Assembly (NCBI RefSeq): GCF_000787575.1
Contig: NW_012236519.1
Coordinates: forward strand, 781,937 to 845,936
DNA: 64,000 nt
DNA from: Acytostelium subglobosum LB1
Taxonomy: Eukaryota; Evosea; Eumycetozoa; Acytosteliales; Acytosteliaceae
Direction: 5' to 3'
Shown piece after piece: positions 10,891 to 21,640 of this stretch. The position numbers were made by a program, and so were the translations under genes. The notes below the pieces were generated by a model that was not told where the DNA came from, ran no database searches, and worked only from the letters and a program-made list of their open reading frames with translations. The number at the start of each line of letters is the position of its first letter. The first letter of the stretch is position 1.

Positions 10891-12179
10891 TTAATTAACA
10901 GATTGACCATTTAACGGTCCATTTGAATTTGTATCACTCAATACCATCTCAGTGTCATCTTCAATGAAGTTCACGTTGATGTGCCTTGATTGAGGCACGA
11001 TCGTTCCAACTGGACACTCTGATGAATGAATGAATGAGCTTTGTTGTAAGAGACTGCTCTGATGTCCATTGTGATCTTGATGAGCTTGCATGTGATCGGT
11101 AGTGGACTATGCGCGTGTTGATGAGTGCAAAGGGGGCCATGATGACTGAACGAGTGTATCGCTTCACCCTCAATTGGATGTGATGCTCTATCTTGCTGTG
11201 ACTGACTGATAGTCTGACTGACTGGGTGAGTGTTGGTTCGATGGTCAATAGTGATGCATGTCCCTATGAACAAGATGAGTTCAAGTTTGATTGGTTGTCC
11301 AGGTAATCGATTGAGTGTGCACTGTTGTTGTAGAAGCTGCAGTGAACGGCTCCTGAAGGTGTTGCAGGTTGGACTAGACATCATCATCTAGATGTGATGG
11401 CCCCAAAAACGGTGATCATTGAGTCGAGCATGGTGGTCGAGTTGTTGAGATGATTATCGAATGTTAAGACGAGAATCGAATGAGTTGGAGACGATGACAG
11501 CTTCTTGTCCAGGTCGTTCTAAGTAACGTCGACTGGGACTCGTGCACCGATATGATGCTGGAGATGCCCTGCTCCAGCGGCCCCTGCAGTGTGCGTCTGT
11601 GTTATAGCCGCTGCAGTTGGATGCAATGAGGATGAATATGCTCGATCTTGCTGTGACAGCATGACTGAGCGTTCAATTCTGCCATGAGATTATCTCCTTT
11701 ACGATGGCGTCCTCACTACGATGATTGTGCATCTTGATGTTGGTGGTGCCAAGGGCTTGGCGGGCAACAGCGAGAGTATCGTGAATGGGCTGGTGTGGGA
11801 GGTGAGACACAAAGGTGTTGAGTGATGAGATGAGAGTGTCCCAAGATGAGCTGTGTTAAACAATGACTCTCGACCAACAACGAGCTGTCTGTATGAATTG
11901 CACAGAGTGACCATACCCATCCCACTATCCAACTCGTTGACCACTGTGATCTGCCATATGTTTGGACGCTGCTGTTCATGGGGATGTGGCAGCCTTCTTG
12001 CCCTTTGAGGTGGGACTAGGCGCTGAATTGTGGAAAACCTCCTCGGTGATGGGGACCTCGCCTTGCTGCGTGTATCTTGGTCGAGACTGGTGACCGAGAT
12101 TGTCACTGGATCCAAAGAGCCATCTGGTCGGTCCGATCACATGCATGATGGGTTGGCGATTTGTCATAGCCCGGGTCAG
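10891..12179 (-). other. Possible fragmented gene running into an assembly gap
   Basis: Several minus-strand frames look protein-like but do not connect cleanly. One is upstream of the gap edge (SRPRYTQQGEVPITEEVFHN, about 11995-12090). Others contain LSQQDRAYSSSLHPTAAAI (about 11590-11650) and a related SQSQQDRASHPIEGEAIH piece (about 11150-11205). A last frame ends at 10891 (HINVNFIEDDTEMVLSDTN). The recurrence of the QQDRA phrase suggests exons or repeats of one Gln/His/Ser-rich protein. Without transcripts I cannot decide between a multi-exon gene, indel-ridden assembly and a pseudogene. Confidence 0.25.
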
Positions 12180-12329
12180 NNNNNNNNNNNNNNNNNNNNN
12201 NNNNNNNNNNNNNNNNNNNNNNNNNNNNNNNNNNNNNNNNNNNNNNNNNNNNNNNNNNNNNNNNNNNNNNNNNNNNNNNCCGATCACATGCATGATGGGT
12301 TGGGCGATTTGTCGATAGTCACGGGTCAG
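12133..12329. other. 100-N assembly gap flanked by near-identical sequence
   Basis: Bases 12180-12279 are exactly 100 Ns, a conventional placeholder. The 47 bases before it and the 50 bases after it start with the same CCGATCACATGCATGATGGG and end with CGGGTCAG, differing by a few small indels and substitutions. This is what two overlapping contig ends look like when they fail to merge. Alternatively it is the edge of a collapsed tandem repeat. Confidence 0.95.
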
Positions 12330-12919
12330 TGCTACTCCTGCATCAAAGAAGAACGAGATCAGACAGCACAGAGAAGACCAGCATAGCAGACTTGATTAGT
12401 TGAGCGGTAGCGTCTGTCTGTCATCATGACAACAAAAGTGTGATAGATGGATGGGATGACCTTCTGGGATACAATCCAATTCGGTCATGTCATTGTTTGG
12501 GTACCCATAGCATTACATTACATTACATTATATTATATATTACATTACACATCAATGCAATTGAATGTTTGATTGTATACAAACAAATGAAGCAATGAAT
12601 GAACCAATGAATGAAGCAATGTAGTTGTGTTTCTCAAGATCAACATACATAAATATCTTCCCCACTGTTTGGAATGAACTTCCACTCAGGTTTGAACATT
12701 TGAACTTCAGGTGTGAGTGGTTGGTGGTGTCAGTTATTGGGATTTGAATTTGACATTGTCGCGGTAACCAGGTTTGATAACGGCTGGGTTTCAAAATCCG
12801 TCAATGATGGTTGGTTGAATGGTGCGTGTGACACTCCTGGTGCGACATAGACAGCTATAAATACGAAGCACTCTCATTGATTCATTCATTCTTATCTCTC
12901 TCTTACAAATGTCTTGAAC
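12330..12919. other. Gene-free stretch with a pentanucleotide repeat
   Basis: No gene was seen. An (ATTAC)n-type tract runs through about 12510-12548. Bases 12740-12820 hold the module also seen at 7618-7695. A TATAAATA box-like sequence at 12855-12862 sits about 65 bp ahead of minisatellite field B, so the field could be transcribed, but this is inference. Confidence 0.35.
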
Positions 12920-13560
12920 CTTTGTTACCTTGTAGACCGGAACCTCTGTCGCCGCCATGCTGTTGACCTCTGTCGCCCGTGTTGACCTCTGCCATGCTGC
13001 CCATCCATGCTGACCTCTGCCGCCATGCAGCCTGACCTCTGCCGCCATGCAGACCTCTACCGCCGTGTTCGTTGACCTCTACTGTCCTGCCGTATGACCT
13101 CTGACGCCGTGTTGAACACTGCCACCTTGTTGAACTCTGCCACCATGGTGCTTGAACTCTGCCACCGTGCTACCCATCAATGCTATCTGACCCCTGCTGT
13201 CGTGACGCCATGCTGTCTGACCAATGTCCCGAACCTCTGACGCCAGACTGTCCGATCAGTGCCACCATGATGTCTGACCAATGCCCCGAACCTTTGCCGC
13301 CATGCTGTCTGTCCAATGCCCCGAACCTCTGCCGCCGTGCTTACCTCTGCCGCCGTTCTGTTGACCTCTACTGCGGTGGTCTGCCGCCATGCTGTTGACC
13401 TATGCGCCTTGTTGATGTCCCTCAGCCTCTGCCAGGAGCTACGCCGCCGCGATGCTGCCACTGATGTCCACCTGCACCGAACCTCTGTCCATCTAGACAG
13501 ACCTCTGCCATGCCTTCAAGTTGATCACAGCCTCTGTGTCTTACAACCATTAATAAAGTG
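12920..13560. repeat. Degenerate minisatellite field B
   Basis: A run of about 21-bp units of the form GACCTCTGCCGCCATGCTGTT, with variants (GTC/CAC/CGT changes and one-base slips), fills most of 12940-13400. Longer phrases follow (CCCGAACCTCTGCCGCC, CATCTAGACAGACCTCTGCC) that match field A. The field ends with ATTAATAAAG (13545-13554), like the end of field A. I read it as a relative of field A, not a gene. Confidence 0.7.
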
Positions 13561-14225
13561 TTTGGCTCTAATGCCATATCTTTCATTGTACATCGTGCTC
13601 TTGTTGTCGCCACTTTGTGTCCAGTGATCAATGAACTGTGTCTATGTCAATCGATGGATTGGTATTGAATGATTGAATGGAATGAACGAAAGTATGAACG
13701 AATGTATGAATGAATGACCTCATCATAAAGATGTCGTCAACAACACAAGGACAAGAATAGTTTTTATTTTAGATCTAGATAACTGGAGGACCATTTGACA
13801 TCCATCCCTAAATACCGCCTTAATCTATGGATGAAAGATAGCGCGCCAATCCAAAGCAGATGACCCATCTGATCAAGTGGGTGTTTTTGGATAATTGTTT
13901 GTTTGTTGATCAAACAACACACACACACCATACTTTTTCATCAGGATCACACACCTTTGATTTCAAATCCAATGGCATAGTGATCACTTCACCACTGTCA
14001 GTATCATTCATTCAGGCTGTTCAGTTCATTCAACACACATATCTATCCCATTGTTGTAATATATTATATATTTATATCTTGTATCTATATATCTCTAAAG
14101 ACTTAATAGTCTAACTAAAATGTAAGATTGATTGATTGAGTTGATTCGATATTAGTTGGAAAGTGGATGGATGGATCATTAACTAATAAATACATGTTCA
14201 ACTCCCTCCACCTCTAGTAAATAAG
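13561..14225. other. Spacer upstream of the dynamin-like gene, no gene seen
   Basis: The stretch contains (GAAT)n repeats at 13660-13720 and AT-rich sequence close to the start codon at 14226. An open frame at 13860-14114 has no features of a real protein. Confidence 0.4.
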
Positions 14226-16867
14226 ATGTCAGTGTTCAAAAAGAAAGATAAGACTGAGAAGGATGACAAGAAGAAGAAGCATGATGATGGTATGTGTCTG
14301 TGAATGATTGTGGGCGTGGGTGGCTGACTGCGTGTGAATGTTCCTGATTTGGATATGATCACATGATGTACCATGGTACATCCATCAATCAAAATAATAT
14401 TATGTTCCAGGTTCTAACCAACCAACTAATCAATCAATCAATCAAATAATAGACAAGTACTCACCAACCACCAGCTCACCAGTGAGCTCCACTCTTGGTA
14501 ATGTGGCTACACCAGTGCCATTCGCTGATGAGGAGAGAATCAGACGTGAGGAGGAGGAGAGAAAGAAGAAGTTGGACGAGCAGAAGCGCAAGGAGGATGA
14601 GGACCGCGCCAAAAAGGAGCAGCTCGAGAAGCAGCGTCGCGAAGAAGAGGAACGCAAGAAATCATCTGCAGCCAACGACGAGATGAACGAAGAGTTTGAG
14701 ATTCAAAGTTTGGACCAGCAAGGCAAGTCTGCCAGTGCCGGCACCCAAGACCTCTTCTCCTTCTTCCCAAATGAGGTCTACTCTGCCTATGACAAGCTCC
14801 AGGCATTCTCCAGAGAGTATGTAGTCGATCATGGATCCCCAATCAATCAATCAATCAATCACTAACATTACCGCCCGCCGCCACACAAACTACAGCCTTA
14901 ACACATCGATCGCTCAGCCAGAGATTGTGTTTGTTGGACCAAAGAGCTCAGGCAAGTCTAGCTTGGTTGAGGCATTCATTGGACGCCCATTGAACATTGT
15001 TGGCGCGCTGGGATGCTCAAAGAGATCGATCCACTTCCAGTTTGTTAACAATGCCGAGTGCGAGGTGGCCAAGGTCACCGTCAAGAGAGACGCCCTGATC
15101 AAGGAGCTCGACCACGACGTCGTCATCACCGTGGAGCAGCTAAACGACACTTTGAACCGTCGCAACACCGTCATCTCGGACGAGCCCATCTACGTGCTCA
15201 TCGAGTCCAGGTCCACACTCAACCTGACTCTGATCGACACCCCGGGTCTCGTGGCCGACGGTGCCAACGATCACGCCAAGATCGACGCTATAGTCAGCGC
15301 CATCCTGCGTCCCAACCACCGTCTGATCGTTGCCGTCGAGCCATGCGGCGACTGGGCCAACATGACCATGCTGCCATTTGTCAAGCGTGTGGACCCCGAG
15401 CTCAGCCGCTCCACCTTTGTCTTCACCAAGTTCTTCAACGTCATCCAGGACTTCAACTCGACTCGCTCCGTCAACCGCTTCCTTGCCGGCGCCGTCTCTG
15501 ACATTAAGAGTTTCTTTGTCACTATCCCCAACCACAAGATCCGCGCACGCTTCGCCGACCCAGCCAGCTTCCAGGAGAAGCTGGCCCAGGCATACAAGCG
15601 TGACATGAACGCACTGGAGCAGTTCCAGTACGATAAGCGCTATGAGCGCAACATTGGAGTGACCCCCTTCCGCAGATACATCCTCAACATCATCTGGAAG
15701 TCCTACCAGGACGGCATTCCCCGCATCCTCAAGCACCTGCGCGCCAAGCGCCAGGCCGCCGAGATCGCCCTGAACGATCTGCAGAAGCAGTCATCGTCGC
15801 TGGACGCCACCATGCTGCGCGCCGTCGCATCGCACTACACCGTCGGCTTTTTGCAGATCACCGAGAAGCTGCTGGCGGGTACCAGTGAGGGTAACCCCAC
15901 TGTGAATGGTCAAACACTGGAGGAGGAGAAGCACCAACAGGGCGACGGCGGCGACTGGGTCGACCTGTACAACCGCCCAATCAAGTTTGACGCTGAGGAG
16001 TGGGGCATCGCCTACTGGAACAGCAAGCTCTACGGAGGTCAGCAGTTTGAGCGTCTCATGTCTGAGTTCAAGGCCGTCTGCGACAACACCAAGATCACCG
16101 AGGTCACTCTGGACGACGTGGCCACCGCGTCGGGCATCAACAAGCTCAACAACATCCCCAACTACGCCTGGGCTGCTTGCGACCTCGCTCAGCAAAAGTC
16201 TCAGGACGCCATGGTGCCATTGATCGAGCAGCTCTGCGAGCGCGCCATCTATATCATGAAGCGTCTGGCCGACGTTGCCGACAAGGTGGTGGACTCAAGA
16301 AAGAAGAACCGCATCACCGCCAGCAGCGGTCTGGCCGGCGGCCGCTTCGACATGGAGAACATCGACCAGTACCCATACTTCACTCACCATGTGCGCGACC
16401 TGTTCTTCAAGTTCATTGAGCAGGCCAGCAAGATCTGCAAGGAGAAGTGCATGGACGAGTTCTACTCGACGCGCACCATCTACTGGGAGCTCACCGAGCA
16501 TCCAGACCAGTCGCTGCCCGTCGTAAGGAACGACCACCAGGACACACGCGCCACCGTCGAGCATCTGACAACACAGTTGTTCGAGTCAATCAGGAAGCGC
16601 ATCACCAAGAACGTGCTGTTGAAGTTCTACAACTTCTTCCTGGTGCCCATCCAGACCGACCTCTGGAGCGAGATCCAGGGCAAGATCACCTGTCTGTCCA
16701 ACGAGTCGCTCGAGCAGATCTTTGAGGTCAACGCCACCAAGGAGCAACTCAAGGAGGACGAGAAGAACCAACAGGTCATCCTCGAGAAGTACACCAAGAA
16801 CGACGAGCTCTTCTTGAAGGCTGCCTCACAGTTCTGTCATCCATTGTCAACTGCCTCAGTACAATAA
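14226..16867 (+). CDS. Dynamin-like GTPase of the ARC5/DRP5 (DlpA/B/C) type
   Basis: Predicted exons 14226-14289, 14453-14816 and 14896-16867 join in phase to 799 aa. The N-terminal ~60 residues are Lys-rich (KKKDKTEKDDKKKKHDD), followed by a highly charged predicted coiled coil (EERIRREEEERKKKLDEQKR). The GTPase domain begins near residue 150, with the P-loop GPKSSGKS, a DTPGLV G3 motif, and FTKFF in the G4 position. Stalk-like helices follow. The unusual P-loop and the position of the G domain well inside the protein match the Dictyostelium Dlp proteins, which are related to the plant plastid-division protein ARC5 and act in cytokinesis. That role is by family inference. The coding region is markedly GC-rich compared with its flanks, which suggests strong codon selection. 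Confidence 0.85.
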
Positions 16868-16937
16868 AGTACATCCTACATCTAACATTCACTAATCAAT
16901 GATTATGTTGTAGTAGTAATAAGCTCGGTTGGATTGA

Positions 16938-17988
16938 TCAATCCAATCGTTTATTCGTACTCTCAAAGGTGTATTCACGCTCGACTCTTGAGTTGTCGAC
17001 AATGATGTACTCTGCAGCATCGTTGATACCCAGTCCAGTGGCGTCAACAAGTGATCGCTTAGGTGAATTATCCAAACTACTATTGCTGCTACTACTGCTG
17101 TCGCCATCGTGATCCTCCTCTAGGATGAGAGGCAGTGCCTTCTCCAGGTCCAGGTCGATCATATCGTCCATCTCCACGGTGCTGTTCTCCTCCAGCATGG
17201 CTCTGTTCAATGTGCGTTTGGTGACAATGGTGATGACCAGAATGATGACCACTGTGAATATAGTTGCCACTGAGATAAATATCAGCTGTTCTTGCTTCTC
17301 GCCCGAATCATCCGAGTAGATCTCTGTCAAGTTCCTCATCAAACTGCCCAGATATGTGTATGCCACTGTACATGGAATAAGGCCAGCTGTTGTCGCCAGC
17401 CAATACTTGCTAAACTTAACCTTTGTCGCTCCAAATATATAGTTACAGATACCTATAATGTCATGTTAATGTTAGTGTTTGTTGTTGTTGCGTGTGGCCA
17501 ACCGACGGATAGACAGCTGTCTACTTACCAAAAGGTATGACTGGAGATAGACGTAAGAGGAAGATGATTAGTAGACCATTCTTGGCTACTGCTGTATCAA
17601 TCTGACTGTATCGTTTGTTTGACTTGATTTGTTTCTCGGCCCACTCTCGCGTCAGTGAACGTCCAATGAAGAAGGCAAGCACGGCACCAAGGTCGCAACC
17701 GACTACGGTGGCAAATGATCCGAGATAGACGCCAAACAGGAAGCCGGCGGCCAGGTTGATGGGTGTGCCGGGGAAGCAGAACACCAGCGACACAGAGTAT
17801 ATAAGCATTATTACAATACTGCCCCAGAATGGTGGCATGTTCTTTACGGTGTACATAAAGTTTAGAGTCATTGTCTGTACAGGTGAGTCTGGCACCATTA
17901 ACAATATAAACAATATAGTGATTGTTATCCCCAGAAGGATTACCAACGACAACTTTGTATACTTTCTCCAATCCATTCTTAAGTTCAT
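16938..17988 (-). CDS. VTT-domain (SNARE-associated Golgi / TVP38-TMEM64-like) membrane protein
   Basis: Two predicted exons (17988-17529 and 17452-16938) give 324 aa with phase kept. Hydrophobic segments lie at about residues 15-35 and 48-68, and the VTT signature region follows (FCFPGTPINLAAGFLFG, then GCDLGAVLAFFIGRSL and LRLSPVIPFG). After the intron comes NYIFGATKVKFSKYWLATTA, as expected for the family. A last TM near residue 225 precedes an acidic cytosolic tail. Family members act in Golgi/ER membranes, and relatives such as TMEM41B and VMP1 are lipid scramblases; the exact role here is unknown. The gene converges with the dynamin-like gene, 70 bp apart. Confidence 0.85.
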
Positions 17989-18034
17989 GTTATCGTTGTT
18001 ATATGTGTATGTGTATGTGTGTATGTGTTGTAAA

Positions 18035-18035
<1 letters not shown>

Positions 18036-18105
<70 letters not shown>
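18036..18105. repeat. (TCTA)n microsatellite in the 5' flank of the VTT gene
   Basis: About 17 perfect copies of the tetranucleotide TCTA, followed by (TGAT)n. It begins about 48 bp upstream of the start codon on the minus strand, so it is probably in or next to the 5' UTR. Confidence 0.95.
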
Positions 18106-18902
18106 GATTGATTGATTGAATGATTGATTCTCCTGTCTGTCTCTCTTTTGTTATAATGTTATATATTAAATGTATGATATAAGTTGTTTCTCTCTATTAA
18201 CCTGTAAATCTAATAAGCTCGGATGCTATACTAATACTAATACTAATACTAATAATATTGAGTAAGTAAGTAAGTCGGAGTCAGAGTGCAAGTTGACAGA
18301 GATAAAATGTATTGTTGCTGTTGTTGTTGTTTAAAGGGTGAGGGTTTATGTGTGTGTGTATTTGTAATTAAACACATAAATGTGAGTGGAATGAATGAGT
18401 GTAGAGGTACGATTAGTTGGAAGATAATGTATGTGTGTGTTTATAAATATTTGTGTGTATTAAAGCTGGCTAACTAACTTCATGCTATCATGGCGACGTG
18501 GGGGATGGGGGAAGCAACATAGATGACAACAACCCAGGGCTAAACTTGACACACCCAAAAGAAATCGGAGGCTTGGGAAGAGGGATATATTTGATTGATC
18601 ATATTTTCATTAATAAATATCTTTATTACAAATAAATATAAGAATCAATGAATGAATGAATGAATGAATGAATGAATAAATGAATGAAAGTGCAACTAAC
18701 TCATGATCTCATTCTATCCATCTATCTTAGATCAAACCTAACTTTAGTTTATGAGTGTAACACAAACTTGAAGTCAACCTATCATCTCAAGTGTTACATT
18801 TCATGTTCACAAAGTAACGAGAATGTATTATATATTCAAGGAGTCTGGAAATAATGCATTCAAATTTATTATTATTATTAACTATTATTATTATAATAAG
18901 AA
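18106..18902. other. Divergent spacer, no gene seen
   Basis: It holds simple repeats only: (ACTAAT)n near 18228-18255, (TGTTGT)n near 18309-18331 and (GAAT)n at 18647-18685. Bases 18480-18590 are locally GC-rich without a coding frame and might be a small RNA locus, but I see no defining motif. Confidence 0.35.
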
Positions 18903-19478
18903 ATGAATACTAAACAAATATTAGTAATACTCTCTATTATTACATTTATGTTTATAGGTACCTTGGCATTAAGTATATTATATTTTAGATATCAACTAGA
19001 CAGTCTAACTTCAACTCAATGTATTGTAACCAATTGTAATGTTCAATCTGCATCATGTATTGATAGACACAATTGGAAATCAGTCAAGAAGATGGAGTCC
19101 ACTCAAGACCAATCATCATCATCATCATCATCAATGTCAATTGGTACACCATGTTATATCGTAGAGATAACAATGTTGAATATATACAAAGGATTGAACT
19201 ACTCAAGGACAGAGAGATGGGATACATTCAACACCAAAGTGGATGGAGATTCATTCTGTGATCGAACACATAATATTACATGTTATTTCAAAAAACATGA
19301 TCCGGAGGATTTATCAACACAAAAGAGGAGGCCACTCACTGTCAGTATAATAATGGTATCAATATTCACTGTATTAAGTTTCCTCAGCTTATTACTCACT
19401 TTCATTATTTATAACATATATAATCCAATATGTTATTTACATCAATACCAATACCAATCAATTGATGACAATGAATAA
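18903..19478 (+). CDS. Two-TM Cys-rich membrane protein, paralog 1 of a tandem trio
   Basis: A 191-aa single-exon gene. TM1 lies at residues 7-28 and TM2 at about 148-170, with an extracellular-type loop between them. The loop has paired cysteines (CIVTNCNV ... CIDRH ... C ... FCDRTHNITCYFKK) and N-glycosylation sequons (NYS, NIT), plus a Ser run. Both termini are predicted to be on the same side of the membrane. The family is not one I can name. The short-tail, TM, Cys-stapled loop, TM layout resembles that of calcium-activated K-channel beta subunits, but this is a topological similarity only. Two paralogs follow directly downstream. Confidence 0.75.
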   Translation: MNTKQILVILSIITFMFIGTLALSILYFRYQLDSLTSTQCIVTNCNVQSASCIDRHNWKSVKKMESTQDQSSSSSSSMSIGTPCYIVEITMLNIYKGLNYSRTERWDTFNTKVDGDSFCDRTHNITCYFKKHDPEDLSTQKRRPLTVSIIMVSIFTVLSFLSLLLTFIIYNIYNPICYLHQYQYQSIDDNE

Positions 19479-19737
19479 TTAAACTTTGATTCATTTAAGC
19501 CCTGCAATGCAAAGACTAACCTCAAAGGGGTGAGAGCAATCACTGATCAGAATCGTGTGTGGGTGATAGTGTGATTGGTTGTTTGTAATGTGTGGTCAAT
19601 TGTAATAGTTTGAATGGAAGGTGTACTCAACAACATAAGTTGTGATGATAAGGTTGTAGTTGTATTGTATTATTATTGCAATCAATACTATATACAATAC
19701 TAAACAGATAAATATTAATATAAATAATAACAATATA

Positions 19738-20295
19738 ATGGCCAGAACTCTAACTTACTTGATAATACATGGATTCTTTACATTCTTGTCTTTGGCTGCA
19801 ATGATTGGATCAATATTTCTATATGTTTATCAAACTAATGGTGTACAAACATCAACATGTTTAATAACAGAGTGTCATGTACTAGGACACTATCATTGTT
19901 TTGGTAACAATGGAACATCATTCTATAAGTGTTACGTCAGTTCGGCAACCATCAATCTAGATTACGATGGAAGAAACTATACCAACTCTGGTCAGAACTT
20001 TGGCAATGCACCAACATATGATGGCGCCCAACAATTTTGTAGCAACACAACATATCTTGATTGTTACTACTCTTTACATAACCCGAGCGATGTATCAATC
20101 TCAAAGGGAAGGCCAGCACTTGGAGGATTCCTCTCAATAGTATTCGCCTGGGCTGTTGGAATCACTTTGGCAGTGTCATTCATTTATCACGCATATGTAT
20201 ATATTAGCAACAAAACAAGAGGAGGTTACCAGACTATTGAAGAAGGCTCTACACCAATGGGCACCCCAGATGGATGGTCATCAACTCCATTATAA
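19738..20295 (+). CDS. Two-TM Cys-rich membrane protein, paralog 2
   Basis: 185 aa, single exon. The start at 19738 was chosen because it follows an A/T-rich leader and directly precedes TM1 (the upstream in-frame start lies in leader-like sequence). The loop shows the same Cys pattern as its neighbours (CLITECHV ... C ... CYVSS ... FCSNTTYLDCYYS), with HNPSDVSISKGRP before TM2, matching HDPEDLSTQKRRP in paralog 1. A short cytosolic tail is rich in Gly, Thr and Pro. Confidence 0.8.
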   Translation: MARTLTYLIIHGFFTFLSLAAMIGSIFLYVYQTNGVQTSTCLITECHVLGHYHCFGNNGTSFYKCYVSSATINLDYDGRNYTNSGQNFGNAPTYDGAQQFCSNTTYLDCYYSLHNPSDVSISKGRPALGGFLSIVFAWAVGITLAVSFIYHAYVYISNKTRGGYQTIEEGSTPMGTPDGWSSTPL

Positions 20296-20486
20296 TCTAA
20301 TAACAACTCATTAAATCAAGTTAAAAACAGTGTTTGCAAAAAAGTGATCAAAATCAGGATTTCTCCAAACATTGTTCAAGTTACAAAGGCCTCAATTCAA
20401 TCAATGATTCCTATTCAAAACGGCGTCATTGATTGATTAGCCTTTCATTACTTACACATACACATACTCATAACATATACATAGAG

Positions 20487-21350
20487 ATGGAGTTGATCGA
20501 TGCCCTGAAAGAATGGTTCAAAGTTCAAACACCAGTCAAGATTAATTGGATAGTACTATTTATAACATTCACTATCTCATTTAGTATGCTATGGTTCGAA
20601 TCTGACATTTACTTTAATGGAATCGACACCATCAATGAGGCCCAATGTGTTCTCTACAACTGCACAGTACAACAAACAGATTGTGGAATCATCAATAGCA
20701 AAAGAAGACTGAATATCACCTCCTCCATCATCAAAAATAACATCATAACCTGTACTATTAATAATAATAGTATTAGTAATACAACACCTACCCCTGAGCA
20801 ATGTCCAAGTACTTCAGCAGAACTAACTGCAACAGCATCACCGATCACTGCAAGACATAAGTGCTACCAACCCATCTTTGATCTGGGTATCAAACTCAAT
20901 GGACAATGGTACAATTCATCTGGAAAGTCTTTCCACAACTCAACAGACACATGTCAGGAAGCCTGTGACTTTTGCAACAATGTACACAGTACTACATGTT
21001 TCTACGAACCAGGCAAACCCGATGTACTGGTATTGAAAAGGAATCATTACCAATATTGGTCATTCATTCTTACACTACTCTTCTTAATATATTGGTTGTC
21101 CGATGGTTTGGTGGCGGTCATCAACATTGGCAAGGCCATCTTTAGAGTTTTCCGTCCTATTGACCTCCAACAACAACAGCAACAACAACGCATGGGAAGA
21201 ACAAGCTACGATAGCCTCGAAGACCCTGACATGAATACGTACCAAACAAAATCAATCAGTGTATCTGAAAACCCATCACAAAAAGATGGTGAACCTGGAA
21301 GTAGTAATGGTGGACAACCAAATGATCAAGGTTATCAAATTATATCATAA
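20487..21350 (+). CDS. Two-TM Cys-rich membrane protein, paralog 3 with long tail
   Basis: 287 aa from the ATG at 20487; an in-frame upstream start at 20433 would add a His/Thr run that looks like untranslated leader. Same plan as the two preceding genes: TM1 near residues 22-38, CVLYNCTV and ITCTIN/CYQP cysteines, NNVHSTTCFYEPGKPDVLVL before TM2. The loop is longer, with an Asn/Thr insertion and several sequons. The ~85-residue C-terminal tail contains a Gln run and Ser-rich, probably phosphorylatable stretches. Increasing loop and tail length from copy 1 to copy 3 suggests divergence after tandem duplication. Confidence 0.8.
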   Translation: MELIDALKEWFKVQTPVKINWIVLFITFTISFSMLWFESDIYFNGIDTINEAQCVLYNCTVQQTDCGIINSKRRLNITSSIIKNNIITCTINNNSISNTTPTPEQCPSTSAELTATASPITARHKCYQPIFDLGIKLNGQWYNSSGKSFHNSTDTCQEACDFCNNVHSTTCFYEPGKPDVLVLKRNHYQYWSFILTLLFLIYWLSDGLVAVINIGKAIFRVFRPIDLQQQQQQQRMGRTSYDSLEDPDMNTYQTKSISVSENPSQKDGEPGSSNGGQPNDQGYQIIS

Positions 21351-21640
21351 GTAATAATAAATGATTTTTACAGGTAGTTTAGATGGTTCGGTTATACCTT
21401 CACACTACAGTGTGTCCACTTCTGATCACGATACCAGTGTGTGGGATATTTAACTTTTTGATCAAAACACAAGATCGATGCATTTTTCGGGGGTCAAAGA
21501 TATTTTTTCAAGTCCTTGGGTACCCATCGGTTTAGATACCTGTCTCGTTCACCAATCAGATATTCCTTAGTGAAGATATTCAATCATTCATACATCATAT
21601 CTTACTATCATACTATATATATTTATTTATTTAACAAATA

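Noticed and set aside
12375-12450. tRNA-like stretch with an A-box-like TAGTTGAGCGG
   Set aside because: No proper T-arm (the downstream GGGATACAATCC is a poor B box) and no acceptor-stem pairing, so at best a degenerate pseudo-tRNA.
7940-13560. CRISPR-like array
   Set aside because: Repeats are diverged and contiguous with no constant-length unique spacers, and the genome is eukaryotic.
12930-13630. Open frames in minisatellite field B
   Set aside because: The 21-bp unit is divisible by three and poor in stops, which opens several frames at once; unit slips change frame freely, so no protein is being conserved.
14831-14895. N-terminal extension of the dynamin-like frame from 14831
   Set aside because: It consists of (CAAT)n intron sequence; a GTATGT donor at 14817 and a TACAG acceptor at 14895 restore the frame.
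20433-20486. Upstream extension of the third two-TM gene
   Set aside because: It would add Leu/Ser and a Thr-His run from AT-rich leader; the ATG at 20487 fits the paralogs.
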